This document shows positions 62,228 through 64,000 of a stretch of 64,000 bases of DNA, piece after piece. Position 1 is the first letter of the stretch; each line of letters opens with the position of its first letter. Made by a program: the position numbers and the translations under genes. This DNA comes from Vibrio neptunius (GTDB taxonomy: Bacteria > Pseudomonadota > Gammaproteobacteria > Enterobacterales > Vibrionaceae), in NCBI RefSeq assembly GCF_000967495.1, contig NZ_JXXU01000040.1:124001-188000 (forward strand), in the 5' to 3' direction. The notes below the pieces were generated by a model. It did not search any database and was not told the origin of the DNA. It saw only the letters and a list, made by a program, of their open reading frames with translations.

Positions 62228-63910
62228 ATGCTTGCCAATATTAAAAGAACAACGCTAGCAACAGCAATTATTGCAGTAGCGACAATAGGATTTACTTCTG
62301 TCGCTACCGCCGCTGAACGCAGTGAACTAACAGTACACCCTAAAGAATTCACCACTTTTGTACGCAATTTCAACCCGTATTTAGGAGCCACTAACCTTCA
62401 CACAACAACAGACTTCTTATACGAGCCTCTTGTTGTGTTTAACGAAATGCATGGTAACACTCCTGTATTCCGTTTGGCTGAAAGCTTCAAAATGTCTGAT
62501 GACCTAATGAGCGTTACTTTCGATATTCGTAAAGGCGTGAAATGGTCAGATGGCGAAACCTTTGATGCAAACGACGTTGTTTACTCTTTTAACCTAGTAA
62601 AAGAGAAGCCAGAGCTGGACCAAAGTGGTATCAACTCTTGGGTGGCTGGTGTTGAAAAACTGAATGACTACCAAGTCAAATTCCGCCTAACTGAGGCGAA
62701 CTCTAACGTTCCTTACGAAATTGCTAAGGTGCCAGTTGTTCCTGAGCATATTTGGAAGGATGTTAAAAACCCAGCGACCTTCACGAACGAAAACCCGGTA
62801 GGTTCAGGCCCGTTCACTGAAATCGATACCTTTACTGCGCAACTCTACATTCAGTGTCGTAACCCGAATTACTGGGATGCAGACAACTTGGAAGTGGATT
62901 GTCTTCGGGTACCTCAAATCGCCAACAATGATCAGTTCCTTGGAAAAGTGGTTAACGGCGAAATGGATTGGACGTCGTCTTTTATTCCAGATATTGACCG
63001 CACGTATGCAGCGTCAAGCCCTAGCCACCAATACTGGTATCCACCAGCGGGTACTCAGGCATTCGTCATCAACTTCAATAACCCAGATGCAGCTAAGCAT
63101 GAAGCCTTGAACAATGTTGATTTCCGTCGCGCGTTCTCTATGGCACTGGATCGTCAAACCATCATTGATATTGCTTACTACGGTGGCGGTACAGTTAACG
63201 ACTTTGCTTCAGGCCTTGGTTATGCATTTGAAGCTTGGTCTGACGAAAATGTTCACAATAAGTACAAAGCGTACAACACTTACAATGTTAGGGGTGCAAA
63301 AGCACTGCTAGACAAAGCAGGCTTTAAAGATGTCAATAAAGATGGCTTTGTAGACACGCCGTCAGGTAAATCATTTGAGCTCTTGATTCAATCACCAAAC
63401 GGTTGGACAGACTTCAACAATACTGTTCAGCTAGCGGTAGAACAGCTCGCTGAAGTGGGCATCAAAGCCAAAGCTCGTACACCGGATTTCTCTGTGTATA
63501 ACCAAGCCATGCTGGAAGGTAGCTACGATGTCTCGTACACCAACTACTTCCATGGTGCAGATCCCTACACTTACTGGAACAGTGCTTACAACTCAGCGTT
63601 GCAATCTGGTGATGGCATGCCTCGCTTTGCCATGCACTTCTACAAAAATGATCAGCTAGATGGCCTACTTAATAGCTTCTACAAAACAGCTGATAAAAAC
63701 GAGCAGCTAGAAATTGCTCACGGCATCCAGCAAATCATTGCCGCAGATCAAGTAACTGTACCTGTCATGTCTGGTGCTTACATGTATCAATACAACACAA
63801 CTCGCTTCACTGGTTGGTGGAATAAAGACAATCCCAAGGGCCGTCCAAACATTTGGGCTGGTATTCCTGAGCGTCTACTTCACGTTCTGGACCTAAAACC
63901 AGTTCAGTAA
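62228..63910 (+). CDS. cbp: Periplasmic chitin-oligosaccharide-binding protein
   Basis: 560 aa, solute-binding protein family 5 (oligopeptide/oligosaccharide type). A signal peptide (TTLATAIIAVATIGFTSVATA, cut near residue 28) leads to the mature chain AERSELTVHPKEF. The family 5 signature is in the region DDLMSVTFDIRKGVKWSDGETFDANDVVYSF. AAGG about 8 bases before ATG 62228 is the SD. In V. cholerae the homologue binds chitin oligomers for the ABC importer and represses ChiS when unliganded. The permease genes expected downstream lie beyond the window. Confidence 0.93.
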   Translation: MLANIKRTTLATAIIAVATIGFTSVATAAERSELTVHPKEFTTFVRNFNPYLGATNLHTTTDFLYEPLVVFNEMHGNTPVFRLAESFKMSDDLMSVTFDIRKGVKWSDGETFDANDVVYSFNLVKEKPELDQSGINSWVAGVEKLNDYQVKFRLTEANSNVPYEIAKVPVVPEHIWKDVKNPATFTNENPVGSGPFTEIDTFTAQLYIQCRNPNYWDADNLEVDCLRVPQIANNDQFLGKVVNGEMDWTSSFIPDIDRTYAASSPSHQYWYPPAGTQAFVINFNNPDAAKHEALNNVDFRRAFSMALDRQTIIDIAYYGGGTVNDFASGLGYAFEAWSDENVHNKYKAYNTYNVRGAKALLDKAGFKDVNKDGFVDTPSGKSFELLIQSPNGWTDFNNTVQLAVEQLAEVGIKAKARTPDFSVYNQAMLEGSYDVSYTNYFHGADPYTYWNSAYNSALQSGDGMPRFAMHFYKNDQLDGLLNSFYKTADKNEQLEIAHGIQQIIAADQVTVPVMSGAYMYQYNTTRFTGWWNKDNPKGRPNIWAGIPERLLHVLDLKPVQ

Positions 63911-63924
63911 GCGTTCATCTGCGT

Positions 63925-63943
63925 GGCGCACATTCCGTGCGCC
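63925..63943 (+). promoter_or_regulatory. Intercistronic hairpin after cbp
   Basis: GGCGCAC (63925-63931) and GTGCGCC (63937-63943) with an ATTCC loop; only TTTT follows after GCC, so it is a leaky terminator or 3' stabiliser. It could raise cbp expression relative to the downstream importer genes. Confidence 0.55.
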
Positions 63944-64000
63944 GCCTTTTCCCCAAAAACTTTAACCAATTAAAGTATGGCGCCAGTCGTCAGGGGGTTG

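Overview
This 64 kb window is a chromosomal segment of a Vibrio (Vibrionaceae). The assignment rests on gene order and protein content: an OmpU-type porin between greA and dacB, a ChiS chitin sensor followed by the chitin-oligosaccharide binding protein, a VexLM-like RND pump beside erpA/hemL, and a metY-like initiator tRNA ahead of rimP-nusA-infB-rbfA-truB. Almost everything is housekeeping or Vibrio core. I see no transposase, integrase, prophage, CRISPR array or rRNA. Comparisons with V. cholerae and E. coli are from memory.

Layout. 1-11.5 kb: two complete but different glutamate synthase (GOGAT) operons in tandem; the first gltB is cut by the window start. 11.5-12 kb: a small DUF1499-type lipoprotein. 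12.1-19.2 kb (minus): secG, tRNA-Leu(GAG), tRNA-fMet, two terminators, then rimP-nusA-infB-rbfA-truB. 19.3-24.6 kb: yhbS and ubiT (minus), divergent from a PAS-GGDEF-EAL gene (probably rocS) and ubiU-ubiV, the oxygen-independent ubiquinone genes. 24.7-28.8 kb (minus): lysS, prfB (with its programmed +1 frameshift) and brnQ. 29.1-35.5 kb: trmN and srmB (plus), prfC (minus), and a second, membrane-bound GGDEF-EAL protein (plus). 35.5-41.4 kb (minus): rimI, holD, glmM, folP, ftsH, rlmE. 41.5-46.2 kb: yhbY, greA, ompU, dacB and a short MgtE-type Mg2+ transporter. 46.6-57.9 kb: tyrS, an M23 endopeptidase, vexM/vexL, erpA, hemL, a 39-residue membrane mini-protein, an AI-2E-family permease and rsmC. 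58.2-64 kb: chiS and cbp, the head of the chitin-uptake operon.

The genes form a translation and ribosome-maturation core (IF2, NusA, RimP, RbfA, TruB, RF2, RF3, LysS, TyrS, SrmB, RlmE, RimI, TrmN), envelope building (GlmM, FtsH, PBP4, M23 hydrolase, OmpU, RND pump), nitrogen assimilation, anaerobic quinone synthesis and chitin sensing.

The most interesting signals are in non-coding DNA. (i) A leader upstream of the CBS-less MgtE gene has an extended -10 promoter, a 14-codon ORF with a good SD, and hairpins that bracket it. (ii) FNR-like boxes lie at exactly -41.5 from plausible -10 elements in front of both ubiT and ubiU, on either side of the c-di-GMP gene. (iii) The leader of cbp is structured, with five TTAACG repeats and a C-rich hairpin loop. 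(iv) The greA leader carries a terminator-like hairpin. (v) A palindromic element of GAA-triloop mini-hairpins with a 6x8 bp tandem repeat lies between srmB and prfC. (vi) A short, probably unannotated gene for a CC...CC membrane mini-protein lies after hemL.
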